Below are positions 7,636-13,829 of a stretch of 14,797 bases of DNA, piece after piece. A program made the position numbers and the translations under genes. Source of the DNA: Oceanospirillaceae bacterium (lineage in GTDB: Bacteria; Pseudomonadota; Gammaproteobacteria; Pseudomonadales; Balneatricaceae); NCBI GenBank assembly GCA_003521845.1, contig DPHB01000016.1, forward strand, positions 17,316 through 32,112, written 5' to 3'. The notes under the pieces are model-generated. The model ran no database searches. It was not told where the DNA came from and worked only from the letters and a program-made list of their open reading frames with translations. How positions within the stretch are numbered: the first letter of the stretch is position 1; each line of letters opens with the position of its first letter.

Positions 7636-8691
7636 ATGACCAATTTAATTAAGGGCCCCGCATTATTTTTGGCCCAGTTTGTAAGTGATGATGCACCATT
7701 TAATACCTTGGCTAGCATTGTGAAATGGGCCGCAGACTTGGGCTACAAAGGCATACAAATCCCAACTTGGGATACGCGTATTTTTGATCTCGAGGAGGCA
7801 GCTAGTAACCAAAGCTATTGCGATGAAGTATTGGCGATATGCAAAAAACATGGCGTAGTAATTACCGAACTTTCCATGCATTTGCAAAGCCAATTAGTGG
7901 CTGTTCATCCGGCCTATGACACCGCATTTGATGCATTTTCGCCCGCACATTTGCATGGCAAACCTGATCAACGCCAGGCTTGGGCAGTGGATCAAGTGAT
8001 CAAAGTTGCAAAAGCTTCAAAAAACTTTGGACTGACAGGGGCCGTGGGCTTTAGTGGATCTTTGGCGTTCCCATATATGTACCCTTGGCCTCAGCGGCCT
8101 GCTGGATTGGTCGCTGAAGCGTTCAGTGAATTGGCACGCCGGTGGAAGCCAATTTTGGATATTTATGACGAGATGGATGTTGATTTAGCTTTCGAAATAC
8201 ACCCCGGTGAGGATGTATTTGATGGGACAACGTTTGATCGATTTCTTGATGCCCTCGACCATCACTCACGCTGTAAGATTCTTTATGATCCGTCTCACTT
8301 TCTGCTGCAGCAGATGGATTACCTCGCATTTATAGACATCTACCACGAGCGTATTAGTGCGTTTCACGTTAAAGATGCAGAATTTAACCCAACAGGCCGA
8401 CAAGGTGTTTATTCTGGTTATTCTGATTGGACTGATCGGGCTGCTCGTTTTCGATCGCTTGGTGATGGGCAAGTGGATTTTACTAGCATCTTTTCTAAAC
8501 TTACGCAGTATGGTTTTGACGGATGGGCTGTGCTGGAATGGGAGTGCTGCCTTAAACACCCAGAGCAAGGTGCGGCAGAGGGTGCGCCCTTCATAGCTGA
8601 CCATATCATTCGCCGTACGGACAGAACTTTTGATGATTTTGCCGGCGGCACAACAGACAAAGCAGCGCTGCGTAAAATGATGGGCTTTTAG
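7636..8691 (+). CDS. Xylose-isomerase-like TIM-barrel protein, long form (351 aa)
   Basis: A second, longer member of the sugar isomerase/epimerase superfamily, only distantly like the first. It opens GPALFLAQF...GYKGIQIPTWD. Probable metal-site blocks are LAFEIHPGED (E187, H189), ILYDPSHF (D218, H221), FHVKDAEF (H244) and VLEWECCLKHP (E301, E303). A conserved central part has FSGSLAFPY followed by PWPQRP (about 139-154). From memory this subgroup is strongly conserved in alphaproteobacterial sugar operons and nearly always paired with the dehydrogenase type encoded next. It starts 21 nt after the preceding gene and ends 1 nt before the next, so translational coupling is likely. Candidate activities are epimerisation/isomerisation, or elimination/hydration of a 3-keto sugar. 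Confidence 0.85.
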   Translation: MTNLIKGPALFLAQFVSDDAPFNTLASIVKWAADLGYKGIQIPTWDTRIFDLEEAASNQSYCDEVLAICKKHGVVITELSMHLQSQLVAVHPAYDTAFDAFSPAHLHGKPDQRQAWAVDQVIKVAKASKNFGLTGAVGFSGSLAFPYMYPWPQRPAGLVAEAFSELARRWKPILDIYDEMDVDLAFEIHPGEDVFDGTTFDRFLDALDHHSRCKILYDPSHFLLQQMDYLAFIDIYHERISAFHVKDAEFNPTGRQGVYSGYSDWTDRAARFRSLGDGQVDFTSIFSKLTQYGFDGWAVLEWECCLKHPEQGAAEGAPFIADHIIRRTDRTFDDFAGGTTDKAALRKMMGF

Positions 8692-8692
8692 C

Positions 8693-9814
8693 ATGACTCC
8701 TCTTAAACTTGGTATGGTAGGCGGTGGTAAAGGGGCATTTATAGGTGGTGTTCATCGTATGGCTGCTAGGCTCGATGGGTGTTATGAGCTCGTGGCAGGC
8801 GCTTTTGCTTCAGATCCTGCACGAGGCCACGCTTCTGCCGTTGAACTAGGTGTCAGTGAGGATCGTTCCTATGAGCATTTCAGTGAAATGGCGATGGCGG
8901 AAGCGGCCAGACAAGACGGTATTGACGTGGTGTCCATCGTGACGCCAAATCATCTGCATGGCCCTATAGCTGAGGCGTTCTTGGCGCAAAATATCCATGT
9001 CATTTGTGACAAACCGATGACAGCCACACTGGCGCAGGCCGAAAGCCTTATGGCGGCGGTTAGTGCGTCCAGTGCAACGTTTTTTTTGACCCATAATTAC
9101 ACCGCTTACCCGATGATTCGACAAGCTCAGCAAATGGTGGCAGAGGGTGCACTGGGAGAACTACAGATCGTTGAAGCCAACTATCTGCAAGACTGGCTCA
9201 CTGAAGCTCCAAACGCCAATAACAAACAGGCCACATGGCGCACCGATCCAAGTCAGTCAGGAGGTGGTGCGATTGGGGATATTGGCACGCATGCCTATAA
9301 TCTTGTATGCTTTGTGACAGGTTTGCGGACAAGGGCGCTAAACGCGACTTTGCACAGTCACGTTGCAGGGCGTAATGTAGACGATGATGCGCGCGTCACG
9401 TTGCACTTCCACGGTGGTGCAAGGGGGCATATCTGGGCAAGCCAAGTGGCTGTTGGGAACGAAAACAATCTAACCTTGTCGGTTTACGGCACTAAGGGCT
9501 CAATCAGATGGTCGCAAGAAAATCCTAACCAGCTTTGGTTCAGTAAATTGGGCGAAACGGCGCAAATGTTTACCCGTGGAGGTAATCTATATGCCTCAGC
9601 CGCCGCAGTTACCCGTATTCCAGCAGGGCACCCAGAGGGCTACTTGGAAGCTTTTGCAACACTCTATCGAGAGGCGGCAGAAGTTATTGCAGCGAGTGGA
9701 GAACCTACTCACCTAAATTCAGTTATTGGCGTTGAACAAGGGCTTGACGGTGTGCGATTTGTGGATGCTTGTCAACGGTCGTCAAACGCACAGGCAGCGT
9801 GGGTTACTTTGTAA
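8693..9814 (+). CDS. Gfo/Idh/MocA-family oxidoreductase, partner of the preceding TIM-barrel protein
   Basis: 373 residues, full length. The nucleotide-binding start is glycine-rich and longer than usual (MVGGGKGAFIGGVHRMAARLDG, as two adjoining blocks at about 8-21 and 21-29), a hallmark of one Gfo/Idh subgroup. TPNHLHG (84-90), D106-K107-P108 with the catalytic lysine, and GDIGTHAYNL with D196 and H200 are all present, so the canonical Lys/Asp/His set is intact. The C-terminal alpha/beta domain carries the usual YGTKGSIRW block. The ATG lies 1 nt after the upstream stop. It is the last gene of the operon; no strong terminator is seen behind it. It differs clearly from the operon's first dehydrogenase, suggesting two different redox steps, for example a sugar oxidation and a keto reduction. 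Confidence 0.9.
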   Translation: MTPLKLGMVGGGKGAFIGGVHRMAARLDGCYELVAGAFASDPARGHASAVELGVSEDRSYEHFSEMAMAEAARQDGIDVVSIVTPNHLHGPIAEAFLAQNIHVICDKPMTATLAQAESLMAAVSASSATFFLTHNYTAYPMIRQAQQMVAEGALGELQIVEANYLQDWLTEAPNANNKQATWRTDPSQSGGGAIGDIGTHAYNLVCFVTGLRTRALNATLHSHVAGRNVDDDARVTLHFHGGARGHIWASQVAVGNENNLTLSVYGTKGSIRWSQENPNQLWFSKLGETAQMFTRGGNLYASAAAVTRIPAGHPEGYLEAFATLYREAAEVIAASGEPTHLNSVIGVEQGLDGVRFVDACQRSSNAQAAWVTL

Positions 9815-9926
9815 AATATTTGAAAATGTCCAAAATTCGTAGCCCGTCTCGCAATCCGTGCAATGTGACTGGCCAGAATAGCAGCAGGGATATAGAGTCA
9901 TAGTTACTCTTAAAAGTACTTCTGAT
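9815..9926. other. Short intergenic stretch after the sugar operon
   Basis: It separates the end of the operon from the convergent antitoxin gene. A weak 5-bp inverted repeat (AGAGT 9894-9898 / ACTCT 9906-9910) is the only structure seen and lacks a proper T-tract, so no confident terminator can be called for either side. Confidence 0.4.
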
Positions 9927-10229
9927 TTAAGCATTAGCCGTAATTGGTACAATATGGCTCAGTTCTTCTTCTAACTCAGCTTGGCCCATTTTCAAATCAT
10001 ACGCTTGCTGCAGATTTAACCAAGTTTGGGCGTCGCCACCAAAAAAACGCGCCAAGCGCAGAGCAGTATCTACTGTGATAGAACGCTTTTCGTTAACGAT
10101 GGCACCAATACGGGTTGCCGGTACTTGTAGCTTAATTGCCAAGGCGTTGGCAGACATTTCAAGTGGGGTCAGGTACTCTTCTCGCAAGATTTCCCCAGGG
10201 TGTATGGGGCGCATGTTGTTGGTAGGCAT
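9927..10229 (-). CDS. higA: HigA-type antitoxin (XRE helix-turn-helix), toxin partner lost
   Basis: A small DNA-binding antitoxin of 100 residues. The opening MRPIHPGEILREEYLTPLEM (from residue 6) and the HTH block SANALAIKL...NEKRSITVDTALRLARFF, then TWLNLQQAYDL, are hallmarks of HigA. HigA normally neutralises the mRNA-cleaving toxin HigB and represses the higBA promoter. The ATG at 10229 is preferred over a GTG at 10238 because AAGGAG lies 8 nt before the ATG but abuts the GTG. The normal order is higB then higA. Here only the last codons of higB remain directly upstream, so this is an orphan antitoxin whose original promoter has probably been lost. Confidence 0.85.
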   Translation of the reverse strand: MPTNNMRPIHPGEILREEYLTPLEMSANALAIKLQVPATRIGAIVNEKRSITVDTALRLARFFGGDAQTWLNLQQAYDLKMGQAELEEELSHIVPITANA

Positions 10230-10241
10230 AACATTCACTCC

Positions 10242-10265
10242 TTAGTGATAGTCGGTTATTTCTAC
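10242..10265 (-). pseudogene. higB: C-terminal remnant of a higB toxin gene
   Basis: On the minus strand, seven codons plus TAA directly upstream of higA read V-E-I-T-D-Y-H-stop. HigB toxins typically end in such a V-E-x-x-D-Y-H tail, and the 12-nt gap to the higA ATG matches the usual higB-higA spacing. Beyond 10266 the frame enters tRNA sequence and reaches a stop within three codons, so the rest of the toxin is gone. The short match alone is weak evidence; its position makes it persuasive. Confidence 0.55.
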
Positions 10266-10266
10266 T

Positions 10267-10329
10267 GTTGGTTAGAGCGCATCCTTGACATGGATGAGGT
10301 CCCCAGTTCGAATCTGGGTAGTCCTACCA
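10267..10329 (+). pseudogene. Truncated tRNA-Val(GAC): 3' ~63 nt, 5' acceptor and D-stem strand missing
   Basis: From GTTGGTTAGAGC onward the sequence is a tRNA. The anticodon arm is CATCC-TTGACAT-GGATG with anticodon GAC (valine), the T-arm is CCCAG-TTCGAAT-CTGGG (10302-10318), the 3' acceptor strand is TAGTCCT (10319-10325), then discriminator A and encoded CCA (10327-10329). The expected 5' acceptor strand AGGACTA and the D-stem strand GCTC are absent. The bases before 10267 instead match a higB tail. It cannot fold into a cloverleaf and is presumably non-functional. Such 3' tRNA fragments followed by the native terminator are typical of the distal junction of tRNA-integrated islands. Confidence 0.85.
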
Positions 10330-10335
10330 AATATG

Positions 10336-10370
10336 AAACCCTTGCAGCTTCTTAGTTGCAGGGGTTTTTT
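10336..10370 (+). terminator. Rho-independent terminator of the truncated tRNA-Val
   Basis: AAACCCTTGCA (10336-10346) pairs with TGCAGGGGTTT (10357-10367), 11 bp with one wobble pair, around a 10-nt loop. The T-run covers 10365-10370. It begins 7 nt after the tRNA CCA end, as expected for a native tRNA terminator that stayed with the 3' fragment. Confidence 0.9.
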
Positions 10371-10412
10371 CGTATTTGGGCTTAGAGCAAGTTGTTGTTT
10401 GCAGCAGGTAAT

Positions 10413-10718
10413 TTAAGACACAGAAAGCAAGGCATCGGGGTTTTTAATGGCTAGCTTACACAATACCATGGCGCTGCCAGCAGGCTTAGAGCGACCTTGC
10501 TCCCAGTCTCGAACGGTGGCAACGGGTGTTTCAATTAAGCCTGCAAATTTTGGCTGTGAAAGCTTCAACGCTTGGCGTGCAGAGCGCAGTAAGAGTTGTT
10601 CTGGAGTGTACTCACGCGCAATTTTACCGGCTTTCATTTCAGCTAGTGACTCCCGTAGCCCTGCAATTGGTTCTCCAGCATCAACTTCAATGGCTTTGGC
10701 TATTTGGTCAATGTTCAT
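10413..10718 (-). CDS. NadS/HigA2-like helix-turn-helix antitoxin of a RelE-type TA module
   Basis: 101 residues. A helical N-terminal half (GLRESLAEMKAGKIAREYTP) precedes an XRE-type HTH at about 52-85 (RQALKLSQPKFAGLIETPVA, then TVRDWEQGRSKPAG), the organisation of NadS-like antitoxins. The ATG at 10718 is chosen because AGGTG lies 7 nt upstream and the start then follows the toxin stop by 1 nt. An in-frame TTG at 10742 would overlap the toxin gene without need. It should bind and silence the toxin encoded upstream and repress the shared promoter at 11021-11048. Confidence 0.85.
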   Translation of the reverse strand: MNIDQIAKAIEVDAGEPIAGLRESLAEMKAGKIAREYTPEQLLLRSARQALKLSQPKFAGLIETPVATVRDWEQGRSKPAGSAMVLCKLAIKNPDALLSVS

Positions 10719-10719
10719 G

Positions 10720-11013
10720 TTATCGCACCTGTTTAATTTCAATAGGTTTCATATTCTCTTTTTCGACCTTCTTGTAGATGGCTACAAGGCAAAGAATGTC
10801 GGCATCAAGGTTGAAATAAATTATTCTTGCACCGCCACGCTTGCCAGTATTTTCTACAGACCAGCGTATTTTTCTAGCGCCATCAGCTTTAGGAATAACA
10901 TCGCCAGCATCTGGGTTAGCCGAGATGTAAGCAATGAACCCAAGGCGATCCTCTTCCGACCATATACTATCTACCTGCTTCTTAAATGTGTCTGTTTCAA
11001 GAACTGTTTTCAT
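10720..11013 (-). CDS. RelE/HigB2-like toxin of a type II TA module
   Basis: 97 residues. The central block GDVIPKADGARKIRW followed by GKRGGARIIYF and a Y-K-K-x-E-K tail is diagnostic of the RelE-related HigB2 subgroup, predicted ribosome-associated mRNA endonucleases. The basic R/K residues of the expected active-site region are present, so the toxin appears intact. It precedes its antitoxin, with 1 nt between stop and ATG. No Shine-Dalgarno lies upstream of the ATG at 11013. Instead a -10 box ends 7 nt before it, implying a leaderless transcript. Confidence 0.88.
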   Translation of the reverse strand: MKTVLETDTFKKQVDSIWSEEDRLGFIAYISANPDAGDVIPKADGARKIRWSVENTGKRGGARIIYFNLDADILCLVAIYKKVEKENMKPIEIKQVR

Positions 11014-11020
11014 AAATTGG

Positions 11021-11048
11021 AGTATACGGGATTTCCGTATAGATGCAA
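11021..11048 (-). promoter_or_regulatory. Promoter and operator of the RelE-NadS TA operon
   Basis: On the minus strand, -35 TTGCAT (11048-11043) and -10 TATACT (11026-11021) are 16 bp apart. The perfect inverted repeat TATACGG-N5-CCGTATA (11023-11041) fills the spacer and overlaps the -10, the expected position for autorepression by the antitoxin or TA complex. The -10 ends 7 nt before the toxin ATG, so transcription should begin at or next to the start codon. Confidence 0.75.
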
Positions 11049-11122
11049 ATTCATAACGACGCTCGCTATAACAGGCGAACGTAAAAAGTAACTAAATCTA
11101 AGGGGGCTACCAAATACCATAC

Positions 11123-11161
11123 AAAACAGCCCCTTACGGATTATGCCGAGGGGCTGTTTTT
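11123..11161. terminator. Bidirectional terminator downstream of trhO
   Basis: AAAACAGCCCC (11123-11133) pairs perfectly with GGGGCTGTTTT (11150-11160). A small inner CGG/CCG pairing is possible in the loop. T-runs follow on both strands, so it can stop trhO transcripts from the right and any transcripts from the left. Confidence 0.85.
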
Positions 11162-11264
11162 GTTTGTGATGCTGTGGGGTAGAAAATGGGTAGCCAACGA
11201 ATCGGCTAGGTTCACTTAGCTTAGCCAAAGGCGCTTAGGCTAGGTCTGCTACCATGGATCTAAC

Positions 11265-12257
11265 TTATAGAAGCTTGGCGCGTTGGGCTTGTTTCTCAGC
11301 GGCCTTGGCTTGACGTCTTTCGGCAATGGTTTCAATGGCATCGGCACCCAGATGCGCTTCGCCACGTGCTTGGGCTAGCAGCATTTGGCGCTGGCGCTCT
11401 TCAAAACGCTGACGTTGTTCTGGAGTGTGTTTGTCAAAACAGTGGGGGCAGCTCACGCCTTCTAGGTACTTTTCGCTTTGCTGTTCTGCTTTGGTGATGG
11501 GCAAACGGCAAGCGTGGCATTGGTCGTACTGACCTTTTTCCAGCTGGTGGTTTACGGTGACGCGGTTATCAAACACAAAGCATTCGCCTTGCCACATGGT
11601 TTCTTCTTCTGGCACTTCTTCTAAGTATTTTAGAATGCCGCCCTCCAAGTGATACACCTCTTCAAAACCTTGCTCCTTTAGGTAGGCTGTGGATTTTTCA
11701 CAGCGAATGCCGCCGGTGCAAAACATGGCCACTTTTTTGTTGGTTTTAGGGTCTAGGTTGTCACTCACATATTGAGGAAACTCACGGAAAGTGGTGGTTT
11801 CTGGGTCTAGAGCGCCGGCAAAAGTACCTACTTTTACTTCGTAATCGTTACGGGTATCTACCAATACCACGTCTGGGTCTGAAATGAGCGCATTCCAATC
11901 CTTTGGTTTTACATAGGTGCCGACCACTTGTTTTGGGTCTATGCCTTCTACGCCCATGGTGACGATTTCTTTCTTTAATTTAACCTTGGTGCGATAGAAC
12001 GGGTTGCTGCTTTCAAAAGATTCTTTGGTCACGATATTGGTGAGACGTTGATCTTTTTCAAACCAAGTCATTAAGGCATTGATACCTTCTCGGCTACTGG
12101 CCACAGTGCCGTTAATGCCTTCTTGGGCCAGTAATAACGTACCGCGAATGTTGTTGTACTCCATCACCTTAAGTAAAGGTTGGCGTAAATCTTGGAATTT
12201 TTCGAGGGTGACAAATTTGTAAAGCGCACAAACAACAATCTGTGATTGGTCAGACAT
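11265..12257 (-). CDS. trhO: tRNA uridine(34) hydroxylase, oxygen-dependent rhodanese-domain protein
   Basis: 330 residues, normal for TrhO (YceA). It makes 5-hydroxyuridine at the wobble base of tRNAs using O2, a step toward cmo5U/mo5U. The N-terminal domain (about 1-110) contains the conserved LLAQEGINGTV and NPFYRTKVKLKKEIV blocks. The rhodanese domain (about 120-220) has VLVDTRNDYE and the active-site loop M-F-C-T-G-G-I-R-C-E-K with catalytic C180 and neighbouring C186. A C-terminal cysteine pair set (C247, C250, C270, C273) looks like a zinc ribbon, followed by a charged helical tail. The ATG at 12257 has AAGGA about 9 nt upstream. It is a housekeeping gene, which supports this side being core chromosome. 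Confidence 0.95.
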   Translation of the reverse strand: MSDQSQIVVCALYKFVTLEKFQDLRQPLLKVMEYNNIRGTLLLAQEGINGTVASSREGINALMTWFEKDQRLTNIVTKESFESSNPFYRTKVKLKKEIVTMGVEGIDPKQVVGTYVKPKDWNALISDPDVVLVDTRNDYEVKVGTFAGALDPETTTFREFPQYVSDNLDPKTNKKVAMFCTGGIRCEKSTAYLKEQGFEEVYHLEGGILKYLEEVPEEETMWQGECFVFDNRVTVNHQLEKGQYDQCHACRLPITKAEQQSEKYLEGVSCPHCFDKHTPEQRQRFEERQRQMLLAQARGEAHLGADAIETIAERRQAKAAEKQAQRAKLL

Positions 12258-12549
12258 AGTGGGGTTCCTTAGCGAGCCGAAACGTAAAATCGGAGCGAGG
12301 GGTTAATAGTGGTAATGCTAGCAGATAGCAGGGCGGTATTTTACGTCATTTTGCAGCATAAATCCCCTATAGAGGAGGTGGCGCGTTGATATGTGTGCAT
12401 AAATGGCATATTTGTGAGTAGGCGTTGATCATGTCGACTAGTTGTTTATTCAATAGATAATAGACCGTGTCTCATATATATAAGTCTAGCAAATCAATAT
12501 CGCATAAATTCAACGAAATGAGCTGTAATCAGTAACACCGGAGATTCAC
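12258..12549. other. Divergent intergenic region between trhO and the GFA-family gene
   Basis: About 290 nt with no convincing gene. It must hold promoters for both neighbours, but no strong -35/-10 pair stood out. The octamer GCATAAAT occurs three times in one orientation (12356, 12397, 12502). An AT-rich run with CATATATATAAG lies near 12473-12484. No regulator site can be named. Confidence 0.4.
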
Positions 12550-12975
12550 ATGACCACCAAAGGCCATTGTTTGTGCAAGAAAACTACCTGGGAATACGCA
12601 GGTGAGCAAACCTGGGCTTGCTATTGTCACTGCGATGCGTGTCGGCGCAATTGTGCCGCACCGGTAGTAGCTTGGTTGGGTGTGCCGTTAAAAAATTTCC
12701 AATGGACAGGTGATGTACCCAAGACCTATGCAAGCTCCCCCGGCGTGTTTAGGCATTTTTGCAATACTTGTGGCACGCCTATGGCACTTGAGGCGGACCA
12801 CTATGAGGATGGTATGAATTTGTATGCGGCAACTTTGGAAGAGCCTAGCAAGTTTAAACCTAGCTTTCACTTGAACTACGAAAGCCAGCTACCATGGTTT
12901 GCTCTGCATGATGATCTGACAAAGTATGACGGTACCTTGTTAGAGGCGCCTAATGATTTGAGCGATTATAAATAA
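12550..12975 (+). CDS. GFA-family zinc protein (glutathione-dependent formaldehyde-activating enzyme fold)
   Basis: 141 residues. The zinc-binding cysteine pattern is complete: G-H-C7-L-C9, then C24-Y-C26-H-C28-D-A-C31-R-R, and F-C71-N-T-C74-G. This defines the GFA (Mss4-like) fold. Family members have been linked to formaldehyde-glutathione adduct formation, but most, including short stand-alone ones like this, have no proven function. GGAG lies 6 nt before the ATG. The gene stands alone: trhO diverges from it and a convergent TA module follows, so context gives no substrate hint. The fold is certain, the function is not. Confidence 0.9.
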   Translation: MTTKGHCLCKKTTWEYAGEQTWACYCHCDACRRNCAAPVVAWLGVPLKNFQWTGDVPKTYASSPGVFRHFCNTCGTPMALEADHYEDGMNLYAATLEEPSKFKPSFHLNYESQLPWFALHDDLTKYDGTLLEAPNDLSDYK

Positions 12976-13188
12976 GCCTTTGTTAAGTGGTGCTGTGAGC
13001 GAATCAGAAAAAACCAGGATGGGAATGCCTGTTAGTGGGGGTTGGCGGCAGGATACATAAGGGTAGGAGCCAAATACAATGAGCAGGTCGTCGCTGTTCA
13101 TTGGCGCCTGCGTCGAAGGCATGTGTCACAACGAGCCAAAATACCTGATGGCCGTTAATAAGATGATGGCTTTGAAAAACAAGTAAAC
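12976..13188. other. Gene-free stretch between the GFA gene and a TA module
   Basis: About 210 nt between convergent genes. Short frames exist on both strands but none has a ribosome binding site or recognisable protein. No terminator with a T-tract follows the GFA gene. Nothing else is seen. Confidence 0.4.
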
Positions 13189-13208
13189 AACAATCGGCAG
13201 TGATTGTT
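13189..13208 (-). terminator. Possible weak terminator at the end of the second TA operon
   Basis: The perfect inverted repeat AACAATC-N6-GATTGTT overlaps the antitoxin stop codon. On the minus strand it is followed by an interrupted T-rich run (GTTTACTTGTTTTTC). The stem is short and AT-rich, so termination would be partial at best. Confidence 0.35.
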
Positions 13209-13491
13209 AGGCCGGTACTAGATCGATAACTAATCGCATCCCAGAAGCGTTGGCCGCTCGTTCAAGAGTTGCCAAACTATTTCCAGTGTAGGTAGGGTCA
13301 AGTACACGGTCGACTACAGCTCGGCTGGTTTCCATGCGGCGTGCAAGATCCGTTTTGGTGATTCTTTTGGTGTTAATTTCTTCTTGTAGTTTCCAAGCGA
13401 TAACACGTTTCACGGTTTCTGCTTGGATGGCTTCTAGGGTGCCTTCTTGCTCAAGAAAATCATCAAAACTGGAGCCAATATGTTTATTCAT
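13207..13491 (-). CDS. XRE-family antitoxin of a Gp49/HigB-like TA module
   Basis: 94 residues. After a helical N-terminus (about 1-45) a HTH is visible at about 46-68 (KTDLARRMETSRAVVDRVLD), followed by NSLATLERAANASGMRL, the usual XRE/HigA-like arrangement. It overlaps the end of the toxin gene by 8 nt (13484-13491), so the two are translationally coupled in toxin-first order. It should neutralise the toxin and repress the operon, probably at the inverted repeat upstream of the toxin. Confidence 0.85.
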   Translation of the reverse strand: MNKHIGSSFDDFLEQEGTLEAIQAETVKRVIAWKLQEEINTKRITKTDLARRMETSRAVVDRVLDPTYTGNSLATLERAANASGMRLVIDLVPA

Positions 13492-13822
13492 TGTGAACTT
13501 CCTTCAAGCGTTTAAGAGCTTTGTTCAAATCTGCTTTTGGTGTTTTTTGGCTTTTCTTAATCATGCCGTGTAGCAACACCATCTCCGTGCCAAGTACTGT
13601 AAAAAATACTCTGGCAATACCGATAGTTGAATTGCTACGGATCTCCCAGAGATTAGTTTCCATTTTGCGTACTATAGGCATACCAATTGGCCAACCATAT
13701 TCAGCCGTTTTGATGTCCATGCCAATGGCCGTTCGATTAGTCTGGTCCATATTAAGCAACCATTCTCGAACTGGTTCTCGTCCATTGCTGGATCGGTAGA
13801 ACCTTGCGAAGATCCTTTTCAT
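13484..13822 (-). CDS. Phage-derived Gp49-like/HigB-type toxin
   Basis: 112 residues, typical for Gp49-like RelE-superfamily toxins. Characteristic blocks are FYRSSNGREPVREWL, the residues around MPIVRKMETNLWEIRS, RVFFTVLGTEMVLLHGMIKK and the tail KTPKADLNKALKRLKE. The H-G-M-I-K-K-x-x-K-T-P motif is the most diagnostic. It is predicted to be a translation-dependent mRNA interferase, with its antitoxin encoded directly downstream and overlapping. No Shine-Dalgarno precedes the ATG at 13822 (the upstream bases are TATCTTCT), so translation may be leaderless or inefficient. Confidence 0.88.
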   Translation of the reverse strand: MKRIFARFYRSSNGREPVREWLLNMDQTNRTAIGMDIKTAEYGWPIGMPIVRKMETNLWEIRSNSTIGIARVFFTVLGTEMVLLHGMIKKSQKTPKADLNKALKRLKEVHNE

Positions 13823-13829
13823 AGAAGAT

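Noticed and set aside
11099..11135. Antiterminator riboswitch (AAGGGGGCT competing with the terminator's 5' arm)
   Set aside because: The alternative pairing has a bulge and is shorter than the terminator stem. No plus-strand gene lies directly downstream for it to regulate.
11010..11228. 72-residue minus-strand frame upstream of the RelE toxin
   Set aside because: It runs through the bidirectional terminator and the TA promoter and shows no domain.
10230..11264. Insertion sequence or CRISPR array around the tRNA fragment
   Set aside because: No transposase fragment, no terminal inverted repeats and no regularly spaced repeats are visible.
12356..12509. Three direct copies of GCATAAAT between trhO and the GFA gene
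   Set aside because: An AT-rich octamer in an AT-rich spacer with irregular spacing (41 and 105 bp). No symmetry or flanking conservation makes it a binding-site array.
12940..13122. 60-residue minus-strand frame between the GFA gene and the TA module
   Set aside because: It overlaps the end of the GFA gene, has no ribosome binding site and shows no recognisable domain.
12976..13213. Integron-like core sites (GTTAAGT near 12979, GTTAGGC near 13205) around a TA cassette
   Set aside because: The two sites share one orientation, no matching inverse core or long imperfect palindrome pairs with either, and no integrase is visible. Chance matches to a degenerate heptamer are likely.
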